DNA of 64,000 nt from Sorangium cellulosum (GCF_004135735.1 NZ_CP012670.1:10868501-10932500), one strand, 5' to 3'; counted from the stretch's first letter, positions 17,401-25,764 are shown. Made by a program: numbers and translations. Notes: generated from the letters alone by a model not told the origin.

Positions 17401-19610
17401 TCGAAGAGCTGCTCTTCCTGCGGCTTGCCGCCCTGGCTGGCCAGCATCAGGCGGCCGATGCGCAGGTGGACGGCGCGCTTGTGCTCGTCCGCGATGAGGG
17501 CGTAGGCCGCCTGCTGGACGCGATCGTGCAGGAACTGGTAGGAGACGGCGAGCGACGCCTCGCCCGGGGCGTCGTCGCCGGCCGCCGCCCCCGACTGCGC
17601 GAGCCGGTAGTCCGCGTCCATGGGGAGCAGGACGCCTTCCTGCATGGCCTCCCACAGGTCCTGCGCGGCCTGCGCGGCCGGCTGCTCGGAGATCGTCGCG
17701 AGGGTGCCGAGGTCGAACCTGTGCCCGATGCAGGCGGCGAGCTGCAGGGCGCGCCGGGTGGGCGGCGAGAGCCGCTCCAGCTTGGCGATCATGAAATCGA
17801 CGACATTGTCGGTCACGGCGCGCGACGCGATGGCCGCGATGTCCCATGTCCACGCGCCGGTCTCCGGCGCGCACCGGATGAGCCCATCGTCGCCCAGCAT
17901 CCGCAGGAACTGGCCGATGAAGAACGGGTTGCCCTGTGTCTTTTCATGGATGAGCTCGGAGAGCTGCGCGACGTCGCGCGCCGCGCAGCCGAGGGCGTCC
18001 GAGACGAGCTCCTTCACGTCCTCCGGCGCGAGCGGCGCGAGGGGGATGTCCGCGACCGCCGCGCCCGCCGCCCGGATCGCTTCGAGCGTGATCATGAGCG
18101 GGTGCGCCGGGCTCACCTCGTTGTCACGGTAGGCCCCGACGACGAGCAGGTGCCCAGTATCCGGGTCGGTGAGCAAGAGCCGCAGCAGCCTGAGCGACGC
18201 CGCGTCCGCCCATTGCAGATCGTCGAGGAACAGGACCAGCGGGTGCTCCGGGGCGGCGAAGACGCCCAGGAAGCTCCTGAACACCATGTCGAAGCGGTTC
18301 TGCGACTCGGTGGGGCCGAGCGCCGGCACGGCGGGCGCGCCGCCGGTGATCAGCTTGAGATCGGGGATGAGATCGCAGAGGACCCCCGCGTTCGCGCCGA
18401 GCGCCGCGCCGAGCGCCGCTCTCCAGCGGGACAGCGACTCGGTCCGCTCGGCGAGGATCTGCTGCACGAGCGCCCGGAACGCGTGGACGATCGAGGCGCC
18501 GGGCACGCTGCGGTTTAGCTGATCGAACTTGCCATGGGCGAAGTAGCCGCCGGCCCCGGCGACCGCCCTGTAGGTCTCGTAGACCAGGGCGCTCTTCCCG
18601 ACGCCGGAGTAGCCGGAGACGAGCACGAGCTCCCGAGCTCCCCCGCGGGCCCGCTCGAAGGCGGACAGGAGCTGGCTCCGCTCCCCGTCTCGGCCATAGA
18701 GCTTCTGCGGGACGCGCAGCTCGTCGCTGCGATCGTTGCGCGCTATCGGGAAGGGCTGGACGCGGCCCGTCTCGTCGAGGGAGCGCAGGCACTCCGAGAG
18801 GTCCGCCTTGACGCCGTACGCGCTCTGGTAGCGGTCCTCGGGGGTCTTGGCGAGGAGCCTCATGACGATCTCGGACACGGGCAAGGGCACGTCCCTTCGG
18901 CGCTCGTGCGGCGGGACAGGCTGTCGCGCGATGTGGCTATAGAGCACATCGACCGGATCGCCGTCCGGGAACGGCAGGGATCCCGTGAGCATCTCGTAGA
19001 GCGTGACGCCGAACGAGTAGAGATCCGCGCGGTGATCGATGCCCCTGTTCATGCGCCCGGTCTGCTCGGGCGACATGTACGCGAGCGTTCCCTGCAGGGC
19101 GGAGACGGAGGCCGACTGCTGGAATTCCTGCTGGAGCCGCGACGCCACGCCGAAATCGACCAGGGTGGCTCGGCGCAGATCCGGGCTGACGATGATGTTG
19201 CTGGGCTTGATGTCCTTGTGCGTGACGTGGCAGCGGTGCAGCGCGCCGAGGGCGTCGGCGATGGCGACCGCGAGCTCCAGCGCGGCGCGCAGATCCAGCC
19301 GGCGTTCGTGGAGGAGCGCCCTCAGCGTCGTGCCCTCGATCGCCTCCATGACGAGGGCGAGGCGGCCGCGCGCCCGCTCGAGCGCGAGCACCCGCACCAC
19401 GGCCTCGAGATCCAGCTCACGCAGCAGGCCGAACTCGTGCCGTAACAGCGCGAGATCGCGGGCGCTCGGGTGCTCCCCCTTCAGCACCTTGATGACGACC
19501 GGCCGTCGATCTGCGGCGCGCCGGCCGCGGTAAACATGGGTTCTGCTGCCCTCGTGGATCAGCTGCTCGACGTCGTATCCTGGCAAATCGACCGGCGCGG
19601 CGATGGTCAT
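14493..19610 (-). CDS. Giant multidomain protein: kinase, AAA ATPase, GAF, STAS
   Basis: A 1705-aa protein from the ATG at 19610 (MTIAAPVDLPGYDVEQL). Residues 10-280 are a Hanks-type kinase with invariant Lys in VVIKVL, HKDIKPSN in place of HRD, and DFGVA; the glycine loop is poor (IHEGSRTHVYRG). At about 320 an AAA_16-type ATPase starts with GREG-like YGRDGE, Walker A GYSGVGKSALV and Walker B VLFLDDLQWAD. Long TPR-like helices follow, then a GAF domain (about 1350-1495), a coiled coil (EVRRRTEELSSVNERLSQK) and a C-terminal STAS domain (VVIIDITGLKQVDAGVADSL), RsbR-like. The kinase-AAA-GAF part matches hybrid sensor kinases that normally end in a histidine kinase; here STAS replaces it. Probably a cytoplasmic sensor/signalling scaffold. 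Confidence 0.85.
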   Translation of the reverse strand: MTIAAPVDLPGYDVEQLIHEGSRTHVYRGRRAADRRPVVIKVLKGEHPSARDLALLRHEFGLLRELDLEAVVRVLALERARGRLALVMEAIEGTTLRALLHERRLDLRAALELAVAIADALGALHRCHVTHKDIKPSNIIVSPDLRRATLVDFGVASRLQQEFQQSASVSALQGTLAYMSPEQTGRMNRGIDHRADLYSFGVTLYEMLTGSLPFPDGDPVDVLYSHIARQPVPPHERRRDVPLPVSEIVMRLLAKTPEDRYQSAYGVKADLSECLRSLDETGRVQPFPIARNDRSDELRVPQKLYGRDGERSQLLSAFERARGGARELVLVSGYSGVGKSALVYETYRAVAGAGGYFAHGKFDQLNRSVPGASIVHAFRALVQQILAERTESLSRWRAALGAALGANAGVLCDLIPDLKLITGGAPAVPALGPTESQNRFDMVFRSFLGVFAAPEHPLVLFLDDLQWADAASLRLLRLLLTDPDTGHLLVVGAYRDNEVSPAHPLMITLEAIRAAGAAVADIPLAPLAPEDVKELVSDALGCAARDVAQLSELIHEKTQGNPFFIGQFLRMLGDDGLIRCAPETGAWTWDIAAIASRAVTDNVVDFMIAKLERLSPPTRRALQLAACIGHRFDLGTLATISEQPAAQAAQDLWEAMQEGVLLPMDADYRLAQSGAAAGDDAPGEASLAVSYQFLHDRVQQAAYALIADEHKRAVHLRIGRLMLASQGGKPQEEQLFDVVNHLNYGARLIVDPGERALLGRLNLRAGRRAKSSTAYAAAAEYFRAGQATLGEDGLSRDHALSWALTLEASECEYLCGRFAEAEALFRRLLDVARSNLERARVQGLRMKLYQVAGRYDEGVTVGQEALRLFGVEIPDSSEEIEAAVAVEVAQIPEGMAGRSIEDILHAPLLADEELRAIIHLLAECAPCAYIGRPSVFPLIALKMLNLSLRHGNTEASCFAYSVYGLMLVSVFGDIRSGFRFSEMSIRLNEELGDISLRGTLLHLHGDHINFWVQPIRNDLPILERAFLACLEAGDLVYASYLAFETVWQVYEKGDPIPEIHRVAERFASFARKTGNHAVLETIRLEQQFLRSLSGLTAAEASLDEEGFSGEECLAALTRASFGCGIAFYHIIRLILSYAHGRPEEALAAAEAARPVLGAVMAMPIEATYHFYHALTLVALGERDQRERQRHEAALSASLKKLELWATECPDNFRAKHVLVLGEMARVAGRDAEAMELYDQAIDAARDSEFIQYEALASELAGRYYAGRGRKRIAATYLNGALHAYRQWGAERKAAELIRQHGLEAPDADRAPAAGHGQAASSSSSVSANHPLLNKLVDVAAVLQATQAISSELVLGRALDRVMRAVLSSAGGQRGFLVLAHEGRLVVEAAVTIDPESVEVELRRPLEESTDLPVSVVQYVARTRELVALDDAVASPCFAADPYIVARRPRSVMGVALVHQNRLTGVLYVENALARGAFTPEQTELIRLLGAQVAAALENALLYGRLQEAAEAQRAMNDRLEIEVRRRTEELSSVNERLSQKAEELDRANERLRGELLERERAEQARAALQQEIIEVQRLRLSEMATPIIPITDRVMVMPLIGTMDAPRADQVLEATLAGVQRHSAAVVIIDITGLKQVDAGVADSLIRTAAALRLLGAQAILSGMQPEVARALVQGGIDLRGLVTRSTLQSAIAHALAPSPGRSAC

Positions 19611-19849
19611 CACTGCTGATCTCAGGCTCCGTGGGTATCTCTTGGGTGTCTCTCGACCGGTCCTCAGCCGGCGAGCTGCGGACCGGAGCCCAGTATAGAG
19701 CAGCCTGCGTGGCCGACCTGTACAAGAACGCATCGATCGTGGCGCGGGGCACGCGCGCCGAGCGCCGTCGTGGTGCGGAGCGCGGGTTCGCCTTGCTCTT
19801 ACCGTCGCTCACCGGCTCCCCACGTGGGCGACCGTCCCACTGCGAGCAG

Positions 19850-20200
19850 GCCTGCGGCCTGCGCTCCCGGGCGCTGCTCACCCCGGTGGCGTCGCCGGTG
19901 TCGCCGGGCGAGCCTCAGCGCGCGAGAGGCGCGACCCTCGCCTTTGCGCGGGTCGAGGCGCTCTCCCGGTCCCCCCACGGCGTCGCACGCTGGTGCCCGA
20001 CGGGTACCCGGCGGCGCCTTGCGCGATCACGCGCCCGATCTTCCCGGACCGGGACGGCAACGGCGTGAGCGATGCCCCGCGCGGCCCGCCCGCTCCCCTG
20101 TTCGCGGCCGTGCGACCCGAGCGTGCTCGACGCGGTGTCCCGATCGTGCGGCGCCCTCCCGGGCACGGCGAGTGCTTACCTCGCCGGCGCCTGGGCAAGG
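19850..20200 (+). pseudogene. Partial, frameshifted copy of the PHP lipoprotein C-terminus
   Basis: Three plus-strand frames in turn match the last part of the PHP gene (14070-14400): CGLRSRALLTPVASPVS and LAFARVEALSR in one frame, then PDGYPAAPCAITRPIF and DRDGNG in a second, CSRPCDPSVLD in a third, and finally PPGHGECL in the second frame again. Corresponding residues in the intact protein are MGLRDENLLTPVALPVS, PDWYPVAPYAITNPIF, DRDDNG, CSRPCDPSVLD and PAGQECL. At the DNA level runs such as GTCGAGGCGCTCTCCCGGT are identical. At least three frameshifts make it non-coding. It is either a decayed duplicate or the end of a lost paralogue. Confidence 0.8.
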
Positions 20201-20297
20201 CTCCCCACGGCGGCGGTCGCCTGGGGATGCTGCCCACATCGTTTTGCCGCTCCGCTCGACGCGATCTCGACCGGAGCGCGCGGGGGGACTAGACCAC

Positions 20298-20747
20298 ATG
20301 AATCGCACACCACGACCGATGCTCGCCCTGCTCCTCGCCATTCCGTGCTACGGCGTCCCGGTGACGGCAAGCGAGCATGACAGGCTCGCGTCGAACAGGC
20401 TGGCAGGCACGCAATGGGTGCTCGTGTCGTTCGTCGAGGGGACGACCGAGTCCGCGCTCCCCCAGGGCACGAACAGCACGCTCAAGTTCTCTGCTGGCGA
20501 GCCGCCGCTGGCGAGCGGCCATGCGGGCTGCAACTGGTACCATGGTAGTTACAGGGTGGAGCGCGACAGGCTCTCGTTCGGGCCCATCGCGACGACGCGG
20601 ATGGCGTGCCTTTCCGAGGCCACGGCGCAGCACGAGCCCCGGTATCTCCGGGCGCTGGAGACGGCCGGGGTCTTCGAGGTCACGCCGGGGCGCCTCACCA
20701 TCTCGTACGGCGAGGGGCGCGGCGTGCTCGTCTTCAGGCGCGCGTGA
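20298..20747 (+). CDS. META-domain (HslJ-like) secreted protein
   Basis: A 149-aa protein from the ATG at 20298. A signal-type hydrophobic stretch (MLALLLAIPCYGVPVTA) contains a Cys that may be lipid-modified, although the preceding residues are not a classic lipobox. The mature part has LAGTQWVLVSF, GHAGCNWYHGSY and FGPIATTRMAC, the classic META/HslJ pattern (GxxGCNxYxGxY and TxMAC with conserved Cys pair). The long open frame upstream of 20298 belongs to the pseudogene region and lacks a sensible start. HslJ-like proteins are linked to stress or novobiocin resistance in E. coli; the role here is unknown. Confidence 0.85.
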   Translation: MNRTPRPMLALLLAIPCYGVPVTASEHDRLASNRLAGTQWVLVSFVEGTTESALPQGTNSTLKFSAGEPPLASGHAGCNWYHGSYRVERDRLSFGPIATTRMACLSEATAQHEPRYLRALETAGVFEVTPGRLTISYGEGRGVLVFRRA

Positions 20748-20775
20748 GCGCGAGCAGGCGCGCGTGAGCGCGAGC
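20736..20775. repeat. 20-bp direct duplication at the META gene 3' end
   Basis: Two identical 20-bp copies (20736-20755 and 20756-20775). The first contains the end of the META gene including its TGA; the second lies just downstream, giving a duplicated stop-codon region. It looks like a recent slippage duplication. Confidence 0.8.
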
Positions 20776-20821
20776 GTGGAGCCCCACGCGCGACGCCGCC
20801 GGCCGTGGGATCCCCTGATCG

Positions 20822-22282
20822 TCACGGAACAGGAGACGGCGGCGTCGCCCCGCCCCGGAGCCCGGCCGTCACCTCGGCCGAGCCCGCCGCGCCGGTGACG
20901 GCTCCCGGCGGCTTCACGAGCGCGAGCAGCCCCCTCGGCTGCGACGCCAGATCGCAGGTGGGGTCGACGAGGTCGCGGTAAGGCCCTCCGTTCAGCGAGG
21001 CGACGACCTTGGCCGTGACGATGGGCCGCACCCCGAAGGCGTCCTGGAAGCGGTCGGCCACGTGGTGCGCGAGGTCGATCAGCATGTCGGGCCGGGCGCA
21101 CATCTCCCCGAGCTGGCGCTCGGTGAGCCACTCCTCGAGATCGAGCGCCTCGCGCACGCCGGTCCTCGGATCCACCACGAAGACCCCGAGCTCGCTCACG
21201 GCCTTGTCGCGCAGCTTCATGCGCCACGAGAAGCGGTGTCCCGCCTCGTTCCAGGCGACGTCGCCCGGATACAGCCAGTGCCGGAGCGGCACGAGGAGCT
21301 GCACGAGGAGATAGCCGTGGAGCAGCGCGAGCGGCAGCGCCCGCCGCCGCGCCGGCATGGGCGCGTCGCCGCCGCCCCGCGCCGGCCGAGCGGCGTCGCC
21401 GCCGCCGCCCGCGGGGGCCGCCCCCGGAAACAGGGAGGGGAGCCGCCGCCTCGGCCACGAGGGATCCGCGAACAGCGCGAGCGACGCGATCATCACATAG
21501 GGGAAGATCCCGATATTGAACAGGAGCGCGTTCGCGAGGTTGAACGCCAGGGCGAGCGCGGCGCCGAGCGGGAAGGTGCGGCGATGGAAGAGCAGGAATC
21601 CCATCGAGAGGTCGATGAGCAGCCCTGCAACCGAGAGCGCGACCCCCGTCGCCGGCGCGGCGAGGAGCGGCCCCACGAGCGGCGCGTCGCCGCGGTCGGC
21701 GAGCCACATCGTGAGCGGCTGTCCACGGAGCCAGTCGCCGTTCAGCTTCGCGACGCCGCCGTAGAAGTAGACGATCGCGATCTGGGCCTTCAGGGCGAAG
21801 AGGTGGAGGCGCGGCGCCGTCTCGGCGGGCGCGCCGGACGGCGCGCGTCGCGCGCGGAGGCGATCCAGCGAGAGCGCGCGGTGCGCGGGCGCCGCGGCGA
21901 GCAGCAGGCCGAGCAGGCAGACGAGGTACAGGTGATTCAGGTACTGCGCCTTGTCGAGCAGGAAGACAACCGTGAGCGCCGCGCAGAGGAGCGCGGCGCT
22001 CACCCGGTAGAAGAGCCCGACGGCGCAGAGCAGCGAGAGGACGAAGATCGCCGCGAAATGCCAGTACATCCCCGTCCCGCCCCAGGGCCGGACGAAGGGG
22101 AGGTAGCTGAAGAAGAACGAGGGCTCGATGTAATAGCGGTAGATCCGATCGTGGAGGACGTAACGGACGACCTCCCACGCGATCAGGGATCCATACGCGA
22201 TGCGGAAGACCGCGAGCGAGGCGGCGTCGACCTCGGCCGTGAGGTGATCGGCGGCCGCCGACCACCGCCGCCCGAGATCAAT
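20822..22282 (-). CDS. HTTM-type membrane protein, vitamin-K-carboxylase-like
   Basis: A protein of about 486 aa. From EVDAASLAVFRIAYGSL onward it has several hydrophobic segments, IYRYYIEPSFFFSYLPFV, YLNHLYLVCLLGLLL and the signature VYFYGGVAKLNGDWLRG, all typical of the HTTM domain of vitamin K-dependent gamma-carboxylase homologues. The C-terminal part is soluble. The start is unclear: the open frame reaches 22408, but its extension is a Thr/Ser shadow of the neighbour's Asp/His tail. I propose the ATT at 22282, which overlaps the TGA of the upstream gene (ATTGA) and fits the family's usual N-terminus; ATG 22390 is the alternative. Bacterial homologues have unknown substrates. Confidence 0.75.
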   Translation of the reverse strand: MDLGRRWSAAADHLTAEVDAASLAVFRIAYGSLIAWEVVRYVLHDRIYRYYIEPSFFFSYLPFVRPWGGTGMYWHFAAIFVLSLLCAVGLFYRVSAALLCAALTVVFLLDKAQYLNHLYLVCLLGLLLAAAPAHRALSLDRLRARRAPSGAPAETAPRLHLFALKAQIAIVYFYGGVAKLNGDWLRGQPLTMWLADRGDAPLVGPLLAAPATGVALSVAGLLIDLSMGFLLFHRRTFPLGAALALAFNLANALLFNIGIFPYVMIASLALFADPSWPRRRLPSLFPGAAPAGGGGDAARPARGGGDAPMPARRRALPLALLHGYLLVQLLVPLRHWLYPGDVAWNEAGHRFSWRMKLRDKAVSELGVFVVDPRTGVREALDLEEWLTERQLGEMCARPDMLIDLAHHVADRFQDAFGVRPIVTAKVVASLNGGPYRDLVDPTCDLASQPRGLLALVKPPGAVTGAAGSAEVTAGLRGGATPPSPVP

Positions 22283-23300
22283 GCCAGTGGCCGCGCCCGT
22301 GCTTGCCCTTGTGCTTGTGCTTGTGCTTGTGCTTGCCGTGCACGTGGATGACGTGGACCCGCCGGCCGTCGTCGTCGTCGTCGTCGTCATCGTGGACCAC
22401 CACCACACCTGGAGTCGTCTTGACCTTCACGCCCACGTTCCACGTCGTCGCCACGATGACGTTGAGCGACGGCGCGCGCGGCCCGACCACGACGTGCATG
22501 CCGGGGCGGTAGCCGACGAGCACCACGTCGGCGTGCGTCGGGTGCGCCACGACGACCGTGAGCTTCACGGGGTTCACCCGGGTGGTCACCGTGCCGACGG
22601 CGTACAGGCCGCCGGGGGCAGGCTTCAGCACGACGAGCTCGGAGCTCGGCCCCGCGAACGCGAGCTTGATCTTGCGGTCGCCCACCGGGATCGGCTTGAG
22701 ATCCGGGCTCAGGACGTACACCCTGACCTGCCCGGAGGCCTTGTCCGCGACCACCTCGACGATGTCGTCGCCGACCACCTGGATCACGCCGCCGTTCGGG
22801 CCCGTCTTGCCGGCGGGGATGGGCCTCTTCTCGGCCTTCCTGGCGCCCTCCACGATGACCCTCGTGCCGCCCGCGGGCACGTGGAGCGTGCCATTCCACG
22901 GCTTCCCGGCGACGACGATGTTGTAGCTCACCTGGGTGAGGTCGGCCTCGAGCTTGGGCCCCGCCGCGACGAGGAGCCCGGTCTTCGCGTCGAACGCGAG
23001 GGGCACCTCGGCGTCGCCGCTCGGCCCTTTCCACGTCAGCTTGCCGCTCACGTCCCCGTCGATGGGCTTGCCGTCCGGCGCCTTCACGATCGCCCGCACC
23101 GTGCCGTCGGGCGCGATGTCCCACCCGACCGAGCCGCCGTCGTGCTCCTCCGTGAGCGGCTCCTCGATGGCCACCGGGACCGCCTCGACCGACTCCTCGG
23201 TCACGCTGACCTCCGCGGAGCTCTTGCACCCCGCCGCGAACGAGCTGCCGGCAATGATGGTGGTCAGGGCCATCACAGAAAGGACGCTTCTAGCGCGCAT
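22278..23300 (-). CDS. Lipoprotein with Asp-rich and His/Lys-rich C-terminal tail
   Basis: A 340-aa product. Two ATGs lie in tandem after GGAGG; the second (23300) has the better 6-nt spacing. MALTTIIAGSSFAAGC is a signal peptide with lipobox AAGC, followed by an acidic segment. The middle is beta-rich (GKTGPNGGVIQVVGDDIVEVV, shown here in part as PNGGVIQVVGDDIVEVV) without enzymatic motifs. The end carries a run of eight Asp, then alternating His-Lys (HGKHKHKHKHKG) and a final HGRGHWH. Such tails bind Zn, Ni or Cu. The PNGGxIQVVG segment recalls metal-efflux-linked periplasmic proteins, but I cannot place it. Translation of the HTTM protein directly downstream may be coupled to it. Confidence 0.75.
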   Translation of the reverse strand: MRARSVLSVMALTTIIAGSSFAAGCKSSAEVSVTEESVEAVPVAIEEPLTEEHDGGSVGWDIAPDGTVRAIVKAPDGKPIDGDVSGKLTWKGPSGDAEVPLAFDAKTGLLVAAGPKLEADLTQVSYNIVVAGKPWNGTLHVPAGGTRVIVEGARKAEKRPIPAGKTGPNGGVIQVVGDDIVEVVADKASGQVRVYVLSPDLKPIPVGDRKIKLAFAGPSSELVVLKPAPGGLYAVGTVTTRVNPVKLTVVVAHPTHADVVLVGYRPGMHVVVGPRAPSLNVIVATTWNVGVKVKTTPGVVVVHDDDDDDDDGRRVHVIHVHGKHKHKHKHKGKHGRGHWH

Positions 23301-23786
23301 CATGAGCCTCCGAAACGATGAGGCTATCGCAACCGCTCCGCCGCGTCTCCACGAACCGCCGGGCGCCGGCGCAAGGAGTGATACCGCGACGTGCGATGTG
23401 GTATGGTCGGCTTCGTTGTCGGCGCTGCGAGGATATCGATCCTTCTCTCGCGGCTCATCGACGGACGCGCGACCATGGCTGTTCCTCTCAGCCGATCTCG
23501 TCCTGGTCGGAGCGCCCGTGGTCGTGCTGGCGCATCGAATCTCGTTAGCCGAGGAACGTTGACGGGAAGTCAGGGGTCCGCCGCGGCCGTCCGCGCTGCG
23601 GATCGCACAGGCTCGGATCGAGGTCACGATGGCCGGGCTCGCTGCGGCGCGCGCCACGCGCCACCTTCCGCCCGATGCGTCGGGTGAGCGGCCGGGCTCG
23701 GCGAGCTCGGCGGGCGCCGCGCGCGTCACCGCGAGCTTTCCTCCATGGCCTCTTCGGGCTAGCGTCCCCGGCGAGCCTGTTCTGCC
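23301..23786. other. Divergent intergenic region
   Basis: About 485 bp between the minus-strand His/Asp-tail lipoprotein and the plus-strand oxidoreductase. Frames here are Arg/Ser-rich. It holds the promoters of both genes. The lipoprotein's GGAGG lies at its left end (near 23307). Nothing else is identified. Confidence 0.45.
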
Positions 23787-24827
23787 ATGATGTCCCCGCG
23801 CGTCTATGTTGGCCTCATCGGCTACGGCCTCGCCGGCGCCGTCTTCCACGCCCCGCTGATCCGGTCCGTCCCCCGGCTGCGCCTCGCGGCCATCGCGACC
23901 CGCCGGGAGGGGCAGGTCATGACGGACCACTCGGGCGTCGCCGTGCACCCGACGCCCGAGGTCCTGATCGCCGAGCCCGGGATCGACCTCGTGGTCATCG
24001 CGACCCCCAACGAGACCCATTTTCCGCTCGCGCGCGCCGCGCTCGAGGCGGGAAAGCACGTGGTCGTCGACAAGCCGTTCACGATCACGAGCGCCGAGGC
24101 CGACGAGCTCATCGCGCTGGCCGCTCGCCGCGGGCGGCTCCTGTCGGTCTTCCAGAACCGCCGCTGGGACGCGGACTTCCGCACCGTGCGCCATTGCATC
24201 GAGCAGGGCCTGCTCGGCGAGGTGGCGTCGTACGAGGCGCACTTCGACCGCTTCCGTCCGGCCATCAAGCAGGGCTGGCGAGAGCAGGAGTCGCCGGGCT
24301 CGGGGATCCTGTACGACCTCGGCGCGCACCTCATCGATCAGGCGCTCTTGCTCTTCGGCCCGCCGCGTGCGGTCACCGCCGATCTCCTCGCGCAGCGGCC
24401 CGGGGCGCGCGCCGTGGACTATTTCCACCTCACGCTCGACCACGGCAGGCGGCGGGTCATCCTGCGCTCCTCGACGCTGGCGCGCGAGCCGGGCCCGCGC
24501 TTCGCGGTCCACGGCGCCGGCGGGAGCTTCCTGAAGTACGGGATCGACGGCCAGGAGGAGGCGCTCAAGGCGGGCAAGCGCCCCGGCGCGCCGGCGTGGG
24601 GGCAGGAGGATCCGCGGTGGCACGGCACGCTGCTGACGGCCGACGGCGAGCGGCGCGTGATCGAGAGCCTGCCCGGCGCGTACGAGGCCTACTACGAGGG
24701 CATCGCCGCGGCGATCCTCGACGGCGGCCCGCCGCCCGTGCGCGCCGAGGAGGCGCGCGACGTGATCCGCGTCATCGAGGCCGCGATGAAGAGCTCGGCC
24801 GAGCGACGGACGATCGCGCTCGGCTAG
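23787..24827 (+). CDS. Gfo/Idh/MocA-family NAD(P)-dependent oxidoreductase
   Basis: A 346-aa protein. The N-terminal Rossmann fold starts VGLIGYGLAGAVFHAPLI (GxGxxG/A pattern), then DLVVIATPNETHFPLA and HVVVDKPFTIT, where DKP replaces the usual EKP and carries the catalytic Lys. Next come FQNRRWDADF and GSGILYDLGAHLIDQAL with the substrate-site Asp and His. The GYGLAGxxFHAPLI signature is that of the YdgJ/IolU subgroup (NADP-dependent scyllo-inositol-type dehydrogenases), but the substrate cannot be told from sequence. Length is normal for the family. It stands alone, converging on sucD across a hairpin. Confidence 0.9.
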   Translation: MMSPRVYVGLIGYGLAGAVFHAPLIRSVPRLRLAAIATRREGQVMTDHSGVAVHPTPEVLIAEPGIDLVVIATPNETHFPLARAALEAGKHVVVDKPFTITSAEADELIALAARRGRLLSVFQNRRWDADFRTVRHCIEQGLLGEVASYEAHFDRFRPAIKQGWREQESPGSGILYDLGAHLIDQALLLFGPPRAVTADLLAQRPGARAVDYFHLTLDHGRRRVILRSSTLAREPGPRFAVHGAGGSFLKYGIDGQEEALKAGKRPGAPAWGQEDPRWHGTLLTADGERRVIESLPGAYEAYYEGIAAAILDGGPPPVRAEEARDVIRVIEAAMKSSAERRTIALG

Positions 24828-24863
24828 GCGTCTCTCCCCCGGCCCTGCCGGTGAAGAGACGCC
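24827..24863. terminator. Hairpin between convergent genes
   Basis: A 9-bp stem (24827-24835 with 24855-24863, GGCGTCTCT/AGAGACGCC) encloses a smaller CCGG/CCGG stem. It starts at the last base of the oxidoreductase stop codon and lies before the sucD stop, so it could serve both convergent transcripts. There is no T-tract, as is common in high-GC genomes. Confidence 0.5.
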
Positions 24864-24882
24864 CGGCGCGTCCTCCGCGGGC

Positions 24883-25764
24883 TCAGCGCGCCGCGGCCAG
24901 CGCCGCCTGCATCGCGAGCCCCATCTCCGCCGGCGTGGCGGCCACCTTGGCCCCCGCCGCCTCGAGCGCCGCGATCTTCTCGGCCGCCGTGCCCTCGCCG
25001 CCCGCGATGATCGCGCCGGCGTGGCCCATGCGCTTGCCCGGAGGCGCCGCGCGGCCCGCGATGAACGCGGCCACCGGCTTCTTCATGTTCTCCTTGATCC
25101 ACGCCGCCGCGCGCTGCTCGGCCGTCCCGCCGATCTCGCCGATCAGCACCACCCCGTGGGTGTCGGGATCCTGGTTGAAGAGCTCCAGCACGTCGATGAA
25201 GTCCATGCCGCCGACCGGATCGCCGCCGATGCCCACGCAGCTCGACTGCCCGATCCCGAGGGCGCTGAGCTGGCCGACCGCCTCGTACGTCAGCGTGCCC
25301 GAGCGGGACAGCACGCCGATGTGGCCCTTCTTGTGGATGTGGCCGGGCATGATCCCGATCTTGCACTCGCCCGGCGTGATGACGCCCGGGCAGTTCGGTC
25401 CGATGAGGCGCGCCGGCTTCCCCTCGAGGAAGCGACGGACCCGGATCATGTCGAGCACCGGCACGCCGTCGGTGATGCAGATGACGAGCCGGCAGCCCGC
25501 GTCGACCGCCTCGGTGATCGCGTCCGCCGCGCCGACCGGGGGAACGAAGATGCACGAGACCTCGGCGCCCTCGTTGCGCACGGCCTGCTCGACCGTGTCG
25601 AAGATCGGCACCTTCTCTTCGAACTTCTGGCCGCCGCGGCCGGGCGTCACGCCGGCGACGACCTTCGTCCCGTACTCGATGCAGGCGCGGGCGTGCTGGG
25701 ACCCGTAGGCGCCCGTGATGCCCTGGAAGACGACCCGCGTGTCCTTGTTGACGAGGATGCTCAT
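24883..25764 (-). CDS. sucD: Succinyl-CoA synthetase alpha subunit
   Basis: A 293-aa protein of normal length. With SucC it interconverts succinyl-CoA and succinate with nucleotide phosphorylation in the TCA cycle. The CoA-binding Rossmann domain starts VVFQGITGAYGSQHARACIEYG; GPNCPGVITP and the active phosphohistidine segment GHAGAIIAGGEGTA are intact. It is the second gene of the sucC-sucD operon, with a 96-bp spacer. Confidence 0.97.
   Translation of the reverse strand: MSILVNKDTRVVFQGITGAYGSQHARACIEYGTKVVAGVTPGRGGQKFEEKVPIFDTVEQAVRNEGAEVSCIFVPPVGAADAITEAVDAGCRLVICITDGVPVLDMIRVRRFLEGKPARLIGPNCPGVITPGECKIGIMPGHIHKKGHIGVLSRSGTLTYEAVGQLSALGIGQSSCVGIGGDPVGGMDFIDVLELFNQDPDTHGVVLIGEIGGTAEQRAAAWIKENMKKPVAAFIAGRAAPPGKRMGHAGAIIAGGEGTAAEKIAALEAAGAKVAATPAEMGLAMQAALAAAR

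Noticed and set aside
22283..22408. Thr/Ser-rich N-terminal extension of the HTTM frame
   Set aside because: It is simply the Asp-run and His-Lys tail of the overlapping lipoprotein gene read in another frame.
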